From contig NZ_JACEOG010000001.1 in assembly GCF_013868155.1 (NCBI RefSeq), positions 310,001 through 374,000 of the forward strand: a stretch of DNA of 64,000 bases, written 5' to 3'. Origin of the DNA: Aeromicrobium phoceense. Its GTDB lineage: Bacteria; Actinomycetota; Actinomycetes; Propionibacteriales; Nocardioidaceae. The notes beneath the pieces are model-generated. The model searched no databases, was not told the DNA's origin, and saw only the letters and a program-made list of their open reading frames with translations. Made by a program: the position numbers and the translations under genes. This document shows positions 51,790 through 59,872 of the stretch, in pieces. Numbering within the stretch: position 1 is the first letter of the stretch; the number at the start of each line of letters is the position of its first letter.

Positions 51790-53667
51790 GTGCCTACACG
51801 CTCTGATCTGCGCAATGTCGCCATCGTCGCCCACGTCGACCATGGCAAGACCACTCTCGTCGACGCGATGCTGCAACAGCAGGGCGCGTACTCCGACCAC
51901 CAGGAAGTGACCGATCGGGTCATGGACTCGGGTGATCTCGAGCGCGAGAAGGGCATCACGATCCTCGCGAAGAACACCGCGGTCAAGTACTACGGACCCG
52001 GCACCGAGGACATCCCCGGCAACGCCGTCACGATCAACATCATCGACACCCCCGGCCACGCCGACTTCGGTGGCGAGGTCGAGCGCGGCCTGTCGATGGT
52101 CGACGCCGTCGTGCTGCTGGTCGACGCCTCCGAGGGCCCGCTGCCCCAGACCCGCTTCGTGCTGCGCAAGGCGCTGCTGGCGAAGATGCCCGTCATCCTG
52201 GTCGTGAACAAGGTCGACCGTCCCGACGCCCGCATCGCCGAGGTCGTCGACGAGACGTACGACCTCTTCATGGACCTGCTGCCCGAGGACGCCGCCGACG
52301 ACGCGCTCGACTTCCCCGTCGTCTACGCCTCGGGCAAGGCCGGCATCGCCTCGCTGGAGAAGCCCGAGGACGGCACACTGCCCGCCGGCGAGAACCTCAT
52401 CCCGCTGTTCCAGACGATCATGGAGCACGTCCCGGCCCCCGAGTACACCGAGGGCGCGCCGCTGCAGGCGCACGTCACCAACCTCGACTCCTCCCCCTTC
52501 CTGGGCCGCCTGGCGCTCGTGCGCGTCGAGGAGGGCGAGCTCAAGAAGGGCCAGCAGGTCGCGTGGATGAAGCGCGACGGCTCGGTCGACCGCGTCAAGA
52601 TCACCGAGCTGCTCATCACCGAGGCCCTCGACCGCAAGCCGGGCGAGAAGGCCGGCCCCGGCGACATCGTCGCCATCGCGGGCATCAGCGACATCAACAT
52701 CGGTGAGACCCTGGCCGACCCCGAGAACCCGGTCGCGCTGCCGCTCATCCACGTCGACGAGCCCGCGATCTCGATGACCATCGGCACCAACACCTCGCCG
52801 CTGGCCGGTCGCGAGAAGGGCACGAAGGTCACCGCCCGCCTCGTCAAGGACCGCCTGGAGTCCGAGCTGATCGGCAACGTCTCGATCCGCGTGCTGCCCA
52901 CCGAGCGTCCCGACGCGTGGGAGGTCCAGGGCCGCGGCGAGCTGGCGCTGGCCATCCTCGTCGAGCAGATGCGTCGCGAGGGCTACGAGCTGACCGTCGG
53001 CAAGCCGCAGGTGGTCACGCGCGAGATCAACGGCAAGCTGCACGAGCCCGTCGAGCGCCTCACGATCGACGCGCCCGAGGAGTACCTCGGCACGATCACC
53101 CAGCTGCTGGCCGTCCGCAAGGGCCGCATGGAGCAGATGGTCAACCACGGCACCGGCTGGGTCCGCATGGAGTTCCTGGTCCCGGCGCGCGGCCTGATCG
53201 GCTTCCGCACCGAGTTCCTCACCGACACCCGCGGCACCGGCATCGCCCACCACATCTCCGAGGGCTACGAGCCCTGGTTCGGCGAGATCTCCACGCGCCC
53301 CTCGGGCTCGCTGGTGGCCGACCGCGCCGGCGCCGTCACCTCGTTCGCCATGACCAACCTCCAGGAGCGCGGCACGCTGTTCGTCGAGCCCGCCACCGAG
53401 GTCTACGAGGGCATGATCGTCGGCGAGAACTCCCGCGATGACGACATGGACGTCAACATCACCAAGGAGAAGAAGCAGACCAACATCCGCTCGGCCACCT
53501 CGGACAACTTCGAGAAGGTCATTCCGCCGAAGAAGCTCTCGCTCGAGCAGTGCCTGGAGTTCTGCCGCGAGGACGAGTGCGTCGAGGTCACCCCGGCCAA
53601 CGTGCGCATCCGCAAGGTGGTCCTGGACGCCGGCGAGCGCTCCCGCACCGCCCGCAAGCGCAAGTGA
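51790..53667 (+). CDS. typA: Translational GTPase TypA/BipA
   Basis: TypA is a ribosome-associated GTPase of the EF-G family that helps ribosome assembly and stress growth. The 625-residue protein has the P-loop AHVDHGKTT (residues 14-22), switch [44 protein letters not shown] and the C-terminal BipA domain ([17 protein letters not shown]). The length is normal. It starts with GTG, as the family N-terminus [20 protein letters not shown] begins there. A strong terminator follows. Confidence 0.97.
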   Translation: MPTRSDLRNVAIVAHVDHGKTTLVDAMLQQQGAYSDHQEVTDRVMDSGDLEREKGITILAKNTAVKYYGPGTEDIPGNAVTINIIDTPGHADFGGEVERGLSMVDAVVLLVDASEGPLPQTRFVLRKALLAKMPVILVVNKVDRPDARIAEVVDETYDLFMDLLPEDAADDALDFPVVYASGKAGIASLEKPEDGTLPAGENLIPLFQTIMEHVPAPEYTEGAPLQAHVTNLDSSPFLGRLALVRVEEGELKKGQQVAWMKRDGSVDRVKITELLITEALDRKPGEKAGPGDIVAIAGISDINIGETLADPENPVALPLIHVDEPAISMTIGTNTSPLAGREKGTKVTARLVKDRLESELIGNVSIRVLPTERPDAWEVQGRGELALAILVEQMRREGYELTVGKPQVVTREINGKLHEPVERLTIDAPEEYLGTITQLLAVRKGRMEQMVNHGTGWVRMEFLVPARGLIGFRTEFLTDTRGTGIAHHISEGYEPWFGEISTRPSGSLVADRAGAVTSFAMTNLQERGTLFVEPATEVYEGMIVGENSRDDDMDVNITKEKKQTNIRSATSDNFEKVIPPKKLSLEQCLEFCREDECVEVTPANVRIRKVVLDAGERSRTARKRK

Positions 53668-53685
53668 GCTGACCCCCGCTCCTCC

Positions 53686-53720
53686 CGAACCCCTCCCCGG
53701 CCTCGCCGGGGAGGGGTTCG
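53686..53720 (+). terminator. Terminator after typA
   Basis: A perfect 15-bp stem, cgaacccctccccgg/ccggggaggggttcg, has a 5-nt loop and is followed by tcgtttcccc. Confidence 0.9.
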
Positions 53721-53752
53721 TCGTTTCCCCACCGTGAAACAACCTGTGCGTC

Positions 53753-53782
53753 TTGCGCATAGTGTGTGACACACACTATGGT
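53753..53782 (+). promoter_or_regulatory. padR promoter with palindromic operator
   Basis: TTGCGC (53753-53758) and TATGGT (53777-53782) are separated by 18 bp. A perfect 10-bp inverted repeat catagtgtgt/acacactatg (53758-53767 and 53771-53780, spacer gac) fills the spacer and overlaps the -10. It is placed for autorepression by PadR. The -10 ends 7 nt before ATG 53790, suggesting a leaderless mRNA. Confidence 0.75.
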
Positions 53783-53789
53783 GTGACGC

Positions 53790-54122
53790 ATGGACGAGTT
53801 GACCCAGCAACACCTGCAGGAGCTGCGCCGCGGCACCGTCGTGCTCGCGTCACTGCTGAGCCTGCGCGAGCCGGGGTACGGCTACGGCCTGCTCGAGTCG
53901 CTGGCCGCGGCGGGCATCGCCGTGGACGGCAACACGCTCTACCCCCTGCTGCGACGCCTCGAGAAGCAGGGACTGCTCACCAGCGAGTGGAACACCGACG
54001 AGGCACGGCCGCGGAAGTTCTACCGCACGAGCGAAGCCGGGGAGCGCCTCACCGAGGCCCTGCTGGCCGACTGGCACGAGATCGACACCGCCCTGGGGCG
54101 GCTCACCTCCGGAGGAAGCTGA
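53790..54122 (+). CDS. PadR family transcriptional regulator
   Basis: This 110-residue winged-helix regulator of the short PadR (PadR-s2) type has LRRGTVVLASLLSLREPGYGYGL, DGNTLYPLLRRLEKQGLL (recognition helix region) and the wing RPRKFYRTSEAG. A perfect palindrome overlaps its promoter. The stop overlaps the next gene by 1 nt (TGATG), pairing it with a membrane protein that has an N-terminal HAAS-like domain. That pairing is common for PadR-type membrane stress systems. Confidence 0.94.
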   Translation: MDELTQQHLQELRRGTVVLASLLSLREPGYGYGLLESLAAAGIAVDGNTLYPLLRRLEKQGLLTSEWNTDEARPRKFYRTSEAGERLTEALLADWHEIDTALGRLTSGGS

Positions 54123-55048
54123 TGACCACCACCCTGACCGACCGGTACGTCCACGCAGCCACCCGCTGGCTGCCGGGCAGCACCCGCACCGAGGTCGCCG
54201 CCGAGCTGCGCGAGCGGATCGGCGACACCGTCGCCGCCCGTGGCGGCACGCCCGACGCGGAGCGCGAGGCCCTCGAGGAGCTCGGCGACCCGCTGCGCGT
54301 GGCCGTCGACTACACGGGGCGCGAGCCCGTGCTCATCGGTCCTCGGCTGTTCTTCCCGTGGCTGCGTCTCACGACGATCCTCGTCGCGGTCGTGGCACCG
54401 ATCGTCACCGCGGTCGTCGTCATCGTCGACGCATTCGACGGCGACCCGATCGGGTCGATCATCGGCGGCGGCGTGTGGATGATGCTCGAGATGATCGTGC
54501 ACCTGGTCTTCTGGACGACCCTCGTGTTCGTGGTCCTGGAGTGGACGGGGACGAAGGCCGAGGTCGAGACCTGGTCGGTCGACCAGCTGCCCGAGACCGA
54601 CGCGGGCGCCGGCACCGCCGACCTCGTCGCCGGGCTGGTCTTCCTGCCGATCTTCGCGGTTCTGATCGTGTGGCAGCACTTCGGCTCGCCGTTCTTCGCC
54701 GACGGCGAGCGGATCCCGATGGCCGACCCGGACCTGTGGTCCTGGTACCTGCCGCTCGTGCTGCTGACCCTGGCGCTCGAGCTGGGTCACCTGCTGTGGA
54801 TCCACCGCACCGGCTGGACCTGGCCGGCGGCGTGGGCGAACCTCGGGCTCACCCTGATGTTCGCCGTGCCCACGATCGTGCTGCTGCTCGACGGGGCCAT
54901 CGTGAACCCCGACCTCGTCACCCACCTGGGGTGGGACGCCGACGTCACGCAGAAGGCGATGAACGGGATCGCGGTGGGCGTGGGCCTGGTCAGCCTGTGG
55001 GAGGCGTTCGACGGCTTCCGCAAGGCGTACGCCCGCAGCCGCGGGTGA
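54122..55048 (+). CDS. Membrane protein with N-terminal HAAS-like (permease prefix) domain
   Basis: This 308-residue protein starts with a cytoplasmic helical domain (residues about 5-70: YVHAATRWLPGSTRTEVAAELRERI, EALEELGDPLRVA) like the HAAS/DUF1700 domains linked to PadR regulators. Six or so membrane segments follow (for example ILVAVVAPIVTAVVVIVDAF and LPLVLLTLALELGHLLW). The function is unknown; the PadR coupling suggests a membrane sensor or effector. The ATG at 54122 shares a base with the padR stop. Confidence 0.82.
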   Translation: MTTTLTDRYVHAATRWLPGSTRTEVAAELRERIGDTVAARGGTPDAEREALEELGDPLRVAVDYTGREPVLIGPRLFFPWLRLTTILVAVVAPIVTAVVVIVDAFDGDPIGSIIGGGVWMMLEMIVHLVFWTTLVFVVLEWTGTKAEVETWSVDQLPETDAGAGTADLVAGLVFLPIFAVLIVWQHFGSPFFADGERIPMADPDLWSWYLPLVLLTLALELGHLLWIHRTGWTWPAAWANLGLTLMFAVPTIVLLLDGAIVNPDLVTHLGWDADVTQKAMNGIAVGVGLVSLWEAFDGFRKAYARSRG

Positions 55049-55066
55049 GCGTGCGCGGGGCGAGGG

Positions 55067-55318
55067 TCAGTAGCCCGAGCCCCGCGTCTGCGCGAGGTAG
55101 ACCAGCGCGGCGACGGTGCCCAGCAGCGGCAGGATGCTGATCGGCTGGCGCACGACGATGTCGACGAAGATCGACAGCGGCAGGATCACCAGCCAGATGT
55201 TCTTGGGCAGCGTGCCGGCCATCTCGAAGTCGTACGGCTTGCGGCGGACGCAGTCGACCAGGGCGAAGACCTTGGTGCACATCAAGACCCACCAGATCAG
55301 TCCGGTCACGAAACCCAT
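55067..55318 (-). CDS. DUF2516 small membrane protein
   Basis: This 83-residue protein has two or three membrane segments, with VTGLIWWVLMCTKVFALVDCV, then the loop RRKPYDFEMAGTLPKNIWL, and a second hydrophobic half. The pattern fits DUF2516. In M. tuberculosis the small membrane gene next to hbhA (Rv0476) is of this kind, and here too it follows the hbhA-like gene, with a terminator-like hairpin between. The function is unknown. Confidence 0.85.
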   Translation of the reverse strand: MGFVTGLIWWVLMCTKVFALVDCVRRKPYDFEMAGTLPKNIWLVILPLSIFVDIVVRQPISILPLLGTVAALVYLAQTRGSGY

Positions 55319-55330
55319 GGGGGGAAGACT

Positions 55331-55364
55331 ACGGTGGGCACCACCCTGAGGTGGTGCCCACCGT
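55331..55364 (-). terminator. Terminator after the HbhA-like gene
   Basis: A perfect 15-bp stem, acggtgggcaccacc/ggtggtgcccaccgt, has loop ctga, 20 bp beyond the HbhA-like stop on the minus strand. It lies 12 bp before the DUF2516 start and may attenuate rather than stop read-through. Confidence 0.82.
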
Positions 55365-55384
55365 GGATTCTCTGCGGGACGAGG

Positions 55385-56284
55385 TCAGGCCGAGGTGCTC
55401 GGCGCACCCGTGGACGACGTGGTCGTCGACGAGGTCGAGGCCTTCTTCGCCGGCGCCTTCTTCGCGGCGGCGGACTTCGTCGCCGTGGCCTTCTTGGCCG
55501 GCGTCGTCTTCTTGGCCGCGGAGGTCTTCTTGGCGGTCGCGGTGGAAGCGGACTTCGTGGCCGGCGCCTTCTTGGCCGTCGTGGACTTCGCGGTCGAGGC
55601 CTTCTTGGCGGTGGTGGACTTCGCCGCCGTCGACTTCTTCGCCGCGGTGGACTTCGCCGTCGACTTCTTGGCGGCGGTCTTCTTCGCCGCCGACTCCTTC
55701 TTCGCAGCGGTCGCGGCCGAGGTGCTCGACTTCTTGGCCGGCGTGGCCTTCTTCGTGCCGGTCGGCGCCGTGGCCTTGCGGATGCGGGCCGAGCTGGCGA
55801 ACGACGCGGCAGCCGCGCCGGCGCTCTCGGTGGCGTCCTCGACGGCCTCGGCGGCCTTGCCGGTCAGGTCCTCGGCCTTGGCGGTGAGCTCGTCGATGAT
55901 CTCCTCGGCCTTGCCCTTGAGGTCGTCGACCAGGTCGTCGGCCTTCTCACGGAAGTCGTCGACGGCGCTCTTGAGGTCGTCGACCTTGACGTCCTCGACC
56001 TTGCCGCGCAGCTCGGCGACGAAGGCCTCGGCGCGGGCCGAGAAGTCCTCGGCGGCCGTGCGGACGTCGTCGACGGTCAGGCTCTTGGCCAGGACGCGGA
56101 AAACGTCGCTCTTCTTCACGAGGTCGGAGTAGGCGGCCGTGGCCGAGCCGAGAGCGGTCTGCGCGAGGGTCTCGGCCTTCTTCTGCAGGGTGCTCACGTC
56201 GAAGCCCTTGACCGTGGACGGCAGGGCGGCGATGTCGTCCAGGATGGACTTGATCTGGGCGTTGATGGTGTCGGTGATGCTCAT
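55385..56284 (-). CDS. HbhA-like protein: coiled coil with Lys/Ala-rich tail
   Basis: This 299-residue protein has an N-terminal alpha-helical and coiled-coil half (residues about 1-165: VRTAAEDFSARAEAFVAELR, VDDLKSAVDDFREKADDLV). The C-terminal half (about 170-285) is built of Lys/Ala/Thr/Ser repeats such as AAKKSTAAKSTTAKKA. It ends in a Ser/Thr-rich stretch. This is the layout of mycobacterial heparin-binding hemagglutinin. The gene order (XRE regulator, this gene, DUF2516) matches Rv0474-Rv0476. The tail is longer than in HbhA and also resembles histone H1-like proteins, so surface adhesion versus DNA binding is open. Confidence 0.8.
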   Translation of the reverse strand: MSITDTINAQIKSILDDIAALPSTVKGFDVSTLQKKAETLAQTALGSATAAYSDLVKKSDVFRVLAKSLTVDDVRTAAEDFSARAEAFVAELRGKVEDVKVDDLKSAVDDFREKADDLVDDLKGKAEEIIDELTAKAEDLTGKAAEAVEDATESAGAAAASFASSARIRKATAPTGTKKATPAKKSSTSAATAAKKESAAKKTAAKKSTAKSTAAKKSTAAKSTTAKKASTAKSTTAKKAPATKSASTATAKKTSAAKKTTPAKKATATKSAAAKKAPAKKASTSSTTTSSTGAPSTSA

Positions 56285-56664
56285 GGGTTCTCCTCGAGGT
56301 CTGCGGTTCCGACGAACGAACGGTAGATGTCCCGCAGCGCCGTCTTCTGGCGTGCGGTCAACCGCGGATCGCGGTCAATGGCGTCCTCGACCAGGGGCGC
56401 TCCCGACTGCTCGGCATCGAGGATGCCGGCGCGGACGTAGAGCGACTCGGCCGAGATCCTCAGTGCCTTCGCGATCTGCTGCAGCACCTCGGCGGACGGT
56501 TTGCGCAGACCTCGCTCGATCTGGCTGAGGTACGGATTCGAGACGTCCGCGAGCTCGGCCAGCTGTCGCAGCGACATCTGCGCCTGGGTGCGCTGGTCGC
56601 GCAGGTACTCGCCGAGCGACCCCACGGCCGACCCGACGCTTCCCGACACGTTCAGCTTTCCCAT
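56281..56664 (-). CDS. XRE-family regulator upstream of the HbhA-like gene
   Basis: This 127-residue protein has a helix-turn-helix at about residues 16-72 (YLRDQRTQAQMSLRQLAELA, VSNPYLSQIERGLRKPSAEV, IAKALRISAESLYVRAG). The C-terminal tail (RDPRLTARQKTALRDIYRSF) matches the mycobacterial Rv0474 type. I chose ATG 56664 because GGAG lies 5 nt upstream; the longer frame reads through the operator. The stop overlaps the next ATG by 4 nt. A 9-bp inverted repeat just upstream is its likely operator. Confidence 0.9.
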   Translation of the reverse strand: MGKLNVSGSVGSAVGSLGEYLRDQRTQAQMSLRQLAELADVSNPYLSQIERGLRKPSAEVLQQIAKALRISAESLYVRAGILDAEQSGAPLVEDAIDRDPRLTARQKTALRDIYRSFVGTADLEENP

Positions 56665-56675
56665 GTCTCCAGCGT

Positions 56676-56701
56676 GCTTGCAAAAGTTAGCATTTGCAAG
56701 C
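56676..56701 (-). promoter_or_regulatory. Operator candidate of the hbhA locus
   Basis: The perfect 9-bp arms gcttgcaaa (56676-56684) and tttgcaagc (56693-56701) have an 8-bp spacer, agttagca. The site lies 12 bp before the regulator ATG and is AT-richer than its surroundings. A -35-like TTGCAA and TAACTT lie within it. Autoregulation is likely. Confidence 0.65.
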
Positions 56702-56819
56702 AAGTGTGATGCAACGGACACGACGGGGCGAAAAGACGTGAAACGGGTGGGGCTCGCGTTAGCCTGTGGTGGCCGATGTGCTCTCGGGCGGCCGCACCTT
56801 CGACCCAGCCCGCTTCTCC

Positions 56820-58286
56820 ATGACCTCCTTGCTCCACCGGGCCCTGCTCGCGTTCGCCCTCACCGGCACCCTCCTCATCGCCCCCGCCGCCGCTGCGGAC
56901 GCCGCCCCGAAGAAGCCCGCCAAGGTCACGAAGATCCGAGCGAAGACCAGCACGTCGACCCTCACGATCCACTGGGCGCGTCCCGCCCGCGCCAAGAAAG
57001 TCGCGATCTGCGTCAAGACCGCTCCGCGCGCGAGGTCCTGCATCCGCAAGGTCAAGACGCGCCGGAACTCCATCACGTTCCGGGCGCTGCGGCCCAACTC
57101 CGGCACCGACTTCTACTACCGCCTCACGTCCTACCGCGGGAAGTACAAGGCCGCCACGCGCTGGAAGAAGGCGAACCTGCGCGTCGGCAAGGGCACCGCG
57201 AACCGCGTCGTGGGCGGCCGTGGACACTACCTGTCGTACCACTGGTCGAAGGTCAGGAGCGCCTCGAGCTACGAGATCCAGCTGTCGACCAACCACCGCT
57301 TCAGCGGCCGGGTCGTCCAGGCGGGCCGCAAGGGCCTCGGCGCCAAGATCGACGGCCTCAACGGCGGCATGACCTACCACGCCCGGGTCCGTGGCGTGAA
57401 CGGGAAGGTCAAGGGCGCGTGGGGTCCCGTCACGCGCACCAAGCTGGCCGCCGTCCCCTCGCGGGTCACCGTCGCGACGTACAACCTGTGCGGCGAGGAC
57501 AGGTGCCGCAGTGCCGACAGCGGCGCGTGGTTCCTGCGCAACGTGCCGACGTGGGCCGTGCGCAAGCCGCTGGCCGGCGCGGTCGTCCGGTCGGGCTCCC
57601 CCGACGTCGTGGTGACGCAGGAGTCGGCGACCCGGACCGCCTTCCACACGCAACTGCCCGGCTTCACCCGCGGCGCCTACAAGAGCGCCAAGACGATCTA
57701 CTTCCGGTCGTCGCGGTTCACCGCACTCGGCGGTGGCGGCCTCACGCTGGACTCCGCCACGGGCCGGTACGCCACGTGGAACCTGTTGCGCGACCGGAAG
57801 ACCGGGACCGCCTTCATCGTCACCAACGCCCACCTCGAGCCGCACAAGGGCGCCGCTCGTGACGAGCTCCGCCTCAAGCAGACCGCGCGGCTGATCTCCA
57901 AGGTCAACGCCCTCAACCCGCACCGCCTCCCGGTGGTGTGGGGCGGGGACTTCAACTCGAACGAGTCGAACGCGAACCAGGACAACTACCCCGGTGGCTT
58001 CGACGCCCCCACCCAGCGCTTCGCGCGCCACGGCATCGTGAACTCGCTCGGCCTCGCCGGCTCGGCGATCAACGCCGAGTTGAACAGCGCGAACGCGGGT
58101 GTGCCGGTGCCGAAGTCGAACGGTCACCACGTCGACGCGATCTTCGTCCCGAGCTCGGGAATCACGGTCGAGGCGTGGTCCATGCCGGCGAACTTCATCC
58201 AGACCGAGACCGGCCGCGAGTACTCCACGCCGTTCCCGTCCGACCACAATCCCGTCGTCGCGAGGCTGGTCGTCGCGACCCCGTAG
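56820..58286 (+). CDS. Secreted EEP-fold phosphodiesterase/nuclease with fibronectin-like domains (1)
   Basis: This 488-residue protein has a signal peptide (residues 1-29, MTSLLHRALLAFALTGTLL). Two fibronectin type III-like segments follow (about 30-107 and 110-205). The catalytic EEP domain starts near 215 with VATYNLCGEDRC, then VVVTQESATR, NAHLEPHKG, VVWGGDFNSNESN, DAIFVPS and SDHNPVVARL. The metal and catalytic Asn, Glu, Asp and His residues are in place. Substrate (nucleic acid or phosphoester) is unknown. The start is uncertain: GTG codons at 56766-56778 follow a TAGCCT at 56760-56765, but ATG 56820 gives a better signal peptide. The TAG stop is 9 nt before the next start. Confidence 0.87.
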   Translation: MTSLLHRALLAFALTGTLLIAPAAAADAAPKKPAKVTKIRAKTSTSTLTIHWARPARAKKVAICVKTAPRARSCIRKVKTRRNSITFRALRPNSGTDFYYRLTSYRGKYKAATRWKKANLRVGKGTANRVVGGRGHYLSYHWSKVRSASSYEIQLSTNHRFSGRVVQAGRKGLGAKIDGLNGGMTYHARVRGVNGKVKGAWGPVTRTKLAAVPSRVTVATYNLCGEDRCRSADSGAWFLRNVPTWAVRKPLAGAVVRSGSPDVVVTQESATRTAFHTQLPGFTRGAYKSAKTIYFRSSRFTALGGGGLTLDSATGRYATWNLLRDRKTGTAFIVTNAHLEPHKGAARDELRLKQTARLISKVNALNPHRLPVVWGGDFNSNESNANQDNYPGGFDAPTQRFARHGIVNSLGLAGSAINAELNSANAGVPVPKSNGHHVDAIFVPSSGITVEAWSMPANFIQTETGREYSTPFPSDHNPVVARLVVATP

Positions 58287-58289
58287 GAT
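58284..58289 (+). promoter_or_regulatory. Stop-embedded -10 element before the second EEP gene
   Basis: The stop codon TAG (58284-58286) continues as TAGGAT, ending 6 nt before the GTG at 58296. AGGA with 7-nt spacing could also be a ribosome binding site, so this case is ambiguous. Confidence 0.4.
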
Positions 58290-58295
58290 GCCCAC

Positions 58296-59804
58296 GTGGC
58301 CGGTCTTTTTCGCTCCGTGTGCCTGGTGGGCGCGGGCGTCGCGCTGACCGGGTTCGCTGGCCTGCTGGCCGCCACCACCGACTCCGAGGGCCGCGGCCCG
58401 GTCGTCGAGCTGGCGGGGCTCGAGGAGCCGTACCTCAAGGTCACCTCGGTCGACGTCGATCCCCGCGAGGTGTCGCTGGCGTGGGCCGGCAACGGCAGCG
58501 AGTACCGGGTCAGCCTCGGCGAGGACCTGACCAAGCCCACGCGCACCCTCATCACCACCCAGCCGCAGGCGGTCCTGCCCGCGCCGGACGCCGCCGACCC
58601 CAAGGGCCGCGTGAGCTACCGCGTCGAGGCCGTCGACGAGGGAGACACCGAGATGGCGGTCGAGGGCACCGTCACGCTGCTGCCCCATGTGCCGGCGAAG
58701 CCGAAGGTGAAGCTCACGGCGCCCGACGGCGCGGTGCTGAAGTGGAAGCGCGCCGCCTACGCCACCACCTACGACGTCGCGGTGTCCCACTCCAAGCGCG
58801 AGCTGCCGCGCAAGGTCCGGCGCCTGAAGGAGGGCGGCACCGCCTTCGCCACCACCTCGCTCAAGCCCGAGAAGACCTACTACGTGCGCGTCCGTGCCGT
58901 CGGCGAGGCCGGCGTCAGCGAGTTCGGGCCGCCGATCAAGGTCACCACTCCCCCCGAGGCGTCGGAGTTCACGATCGGCTCGTGGAACATCTGCGCCGAG
59001 GCGTGCTCGGGCTTCGGCGGCCGCCGCGGCCCGCAGGCCGCGCAGGTCCACGCGGCCGAGGTCGACATCATGGCCGTCCAGGAGGCGGGCGGGAAGCGGG
59101 TCGGCCCCACCACGAACGCGGCCTTCAGCGGAGGCCCGCGCGGGCTCGTGATGGCCCAGGGCGGCGGCAACTCGCGCTACCTCTTCTACTCGCCGGAGAA
59201 GTTCAAGCAGCTCGCCGGCGGGCGCTGGTCCCTGGGCCACGGCCGCTGGGCCACGTGGGCGCGTCTGGAGGACAGGGAGACCGAGCGGCCGTTCGTCGTC
59301 GTCAGCGTCCACCTGCTCAGCGGCCACAACAAGACCGGCCAGCGCGCCTCCGAGATGCGCACCCTGATGGGTGGCCTCGCCTCGGTCAATCCCGCGGGCG
59401 ATCCCGTCGTGCTGGCCGGCGACTTCAACTCGGGAACGCACCGCAACGGCGACACCGTCGGCCCGATCGTGCGCGCGAACGGGTACCGCGACTCCGTCGA
59501 GGTCGCCGAGGAGACCGAGAACGCCCAGGTCAACACCGGCAGCCGCCGCGGCGACTCGGCGATCATGTCCGCCGACCACGTCGACCACATCTACGTGTCC
59601 GACCAGTGGGCCGTCCCGGCGTGGAAGCAGTGGGCGAGCCTGAGCGGCACCACCTACGTCGGACCGTGGCTGTCCGACCACAACATGATCGGCGCCACCG
59701 TGGCCCTCGAGCGCGACGACGAGGAGCTCGTGAAGGAGCCCAGCGAGGTCGTCACCGTGCCCGCGGAGATCGACGAGGACGTCGCGCCGGGCACGCTCAA
59801 CTGA
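58296..59804 (+). CDS. Secreted EEP-fold phosphodiesterase/nuclease with fibronectin-like domains (2)
   Basis: This 502-residue paralogue of the preceding gene product has a hydrophobic N-terminus (VCLVGAGVALTGFAGLLAA). Two fibronectin-like segments follow (about residues 48-130 and 133-218; KTYYVRVRAVGEAGVSEFGPP). The EEP domain begins GSWNICAEAC near 228, then VDIMAVQEAGG, VVSVHLLSGHN, VVLAGDFNSGTHR, DHVDHIYVSD and LSDHNMIGATV. All catalytic positions look intact. The C-terminal 30 residues are acidic. It starts with GTG 9 nt after the upstream TAG stop. Confidence 0.88.
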   Translation: MAGLFRSVCLVGAGVALTGFAGLLAATTDSEGRGPVVELAGLEEPYLKVTSVDVDPREVSLAWAGNGSEYRVSLGEDLTKPTRTLITTQPQAVLPAPDAADPKGRVSYRVEAVDEGDTEMAVEGTVTLLPHVPAKPKVKLTAPDGAVLKWKRAAYATTYDVAVSHSKRELPRKVRRLKEGGTAFATTSLKPEKTYYVRVRAVGEAGVSEFGPPIKVTTPPEASEFTIGSWNICAEACSGFGGRRGPQAAQVHAAEVDIMAVQEAGGKRVGPTTNAAFSGGPRGLVMAQGGGNSRYLFYSPEKFKQLAGGRWSLGHGRWATWARLEDRETERPFVVVSVHLLSGHNKTGQRASEMRTLMGGLASVNPAGDPVVLAGDFNSGTHRNGDTVGPIVRANGYRDSVEVAEETENAQVNTGSRRGDSAIMSADHVDHIYVSDQWAVPAWKQWASLSGTTYVGPWLSDHNMIGATVALERDDEELVKEPSEVVTVPAEIDEDVAPGTLN

Positions 59805-59836
59805 CGCTCGGCCCTGTCCTCATGGCGAAAACGATG

Positions 59837-59865
59837 TGACTGAAGTGACATCCGGCGGTTAGGCT
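59837..59865 (+). promoter_or_regulatory. Promoter of the third EEP gene, probably leaderless
   Basis: gtgact (59837-59842) and TAGGCT (59860-59865) are separated by 17 bp. The -10 ends 7 nt before ATG 59873, and no ribosome binding site is present. Confidence 0.5.
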
Positions 59866-59872
59866 CTCGACC

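Noticed and set aside
56652-59681. An open frame of about 1000 codons antisense to the first two EEP genes
   Set aside because: The translation is low-complexity Arg/Gly/Val/Asp without domains. Such frames arise opposite GC-rich genes; the plus-strand frames carry complete catalytic motifs.
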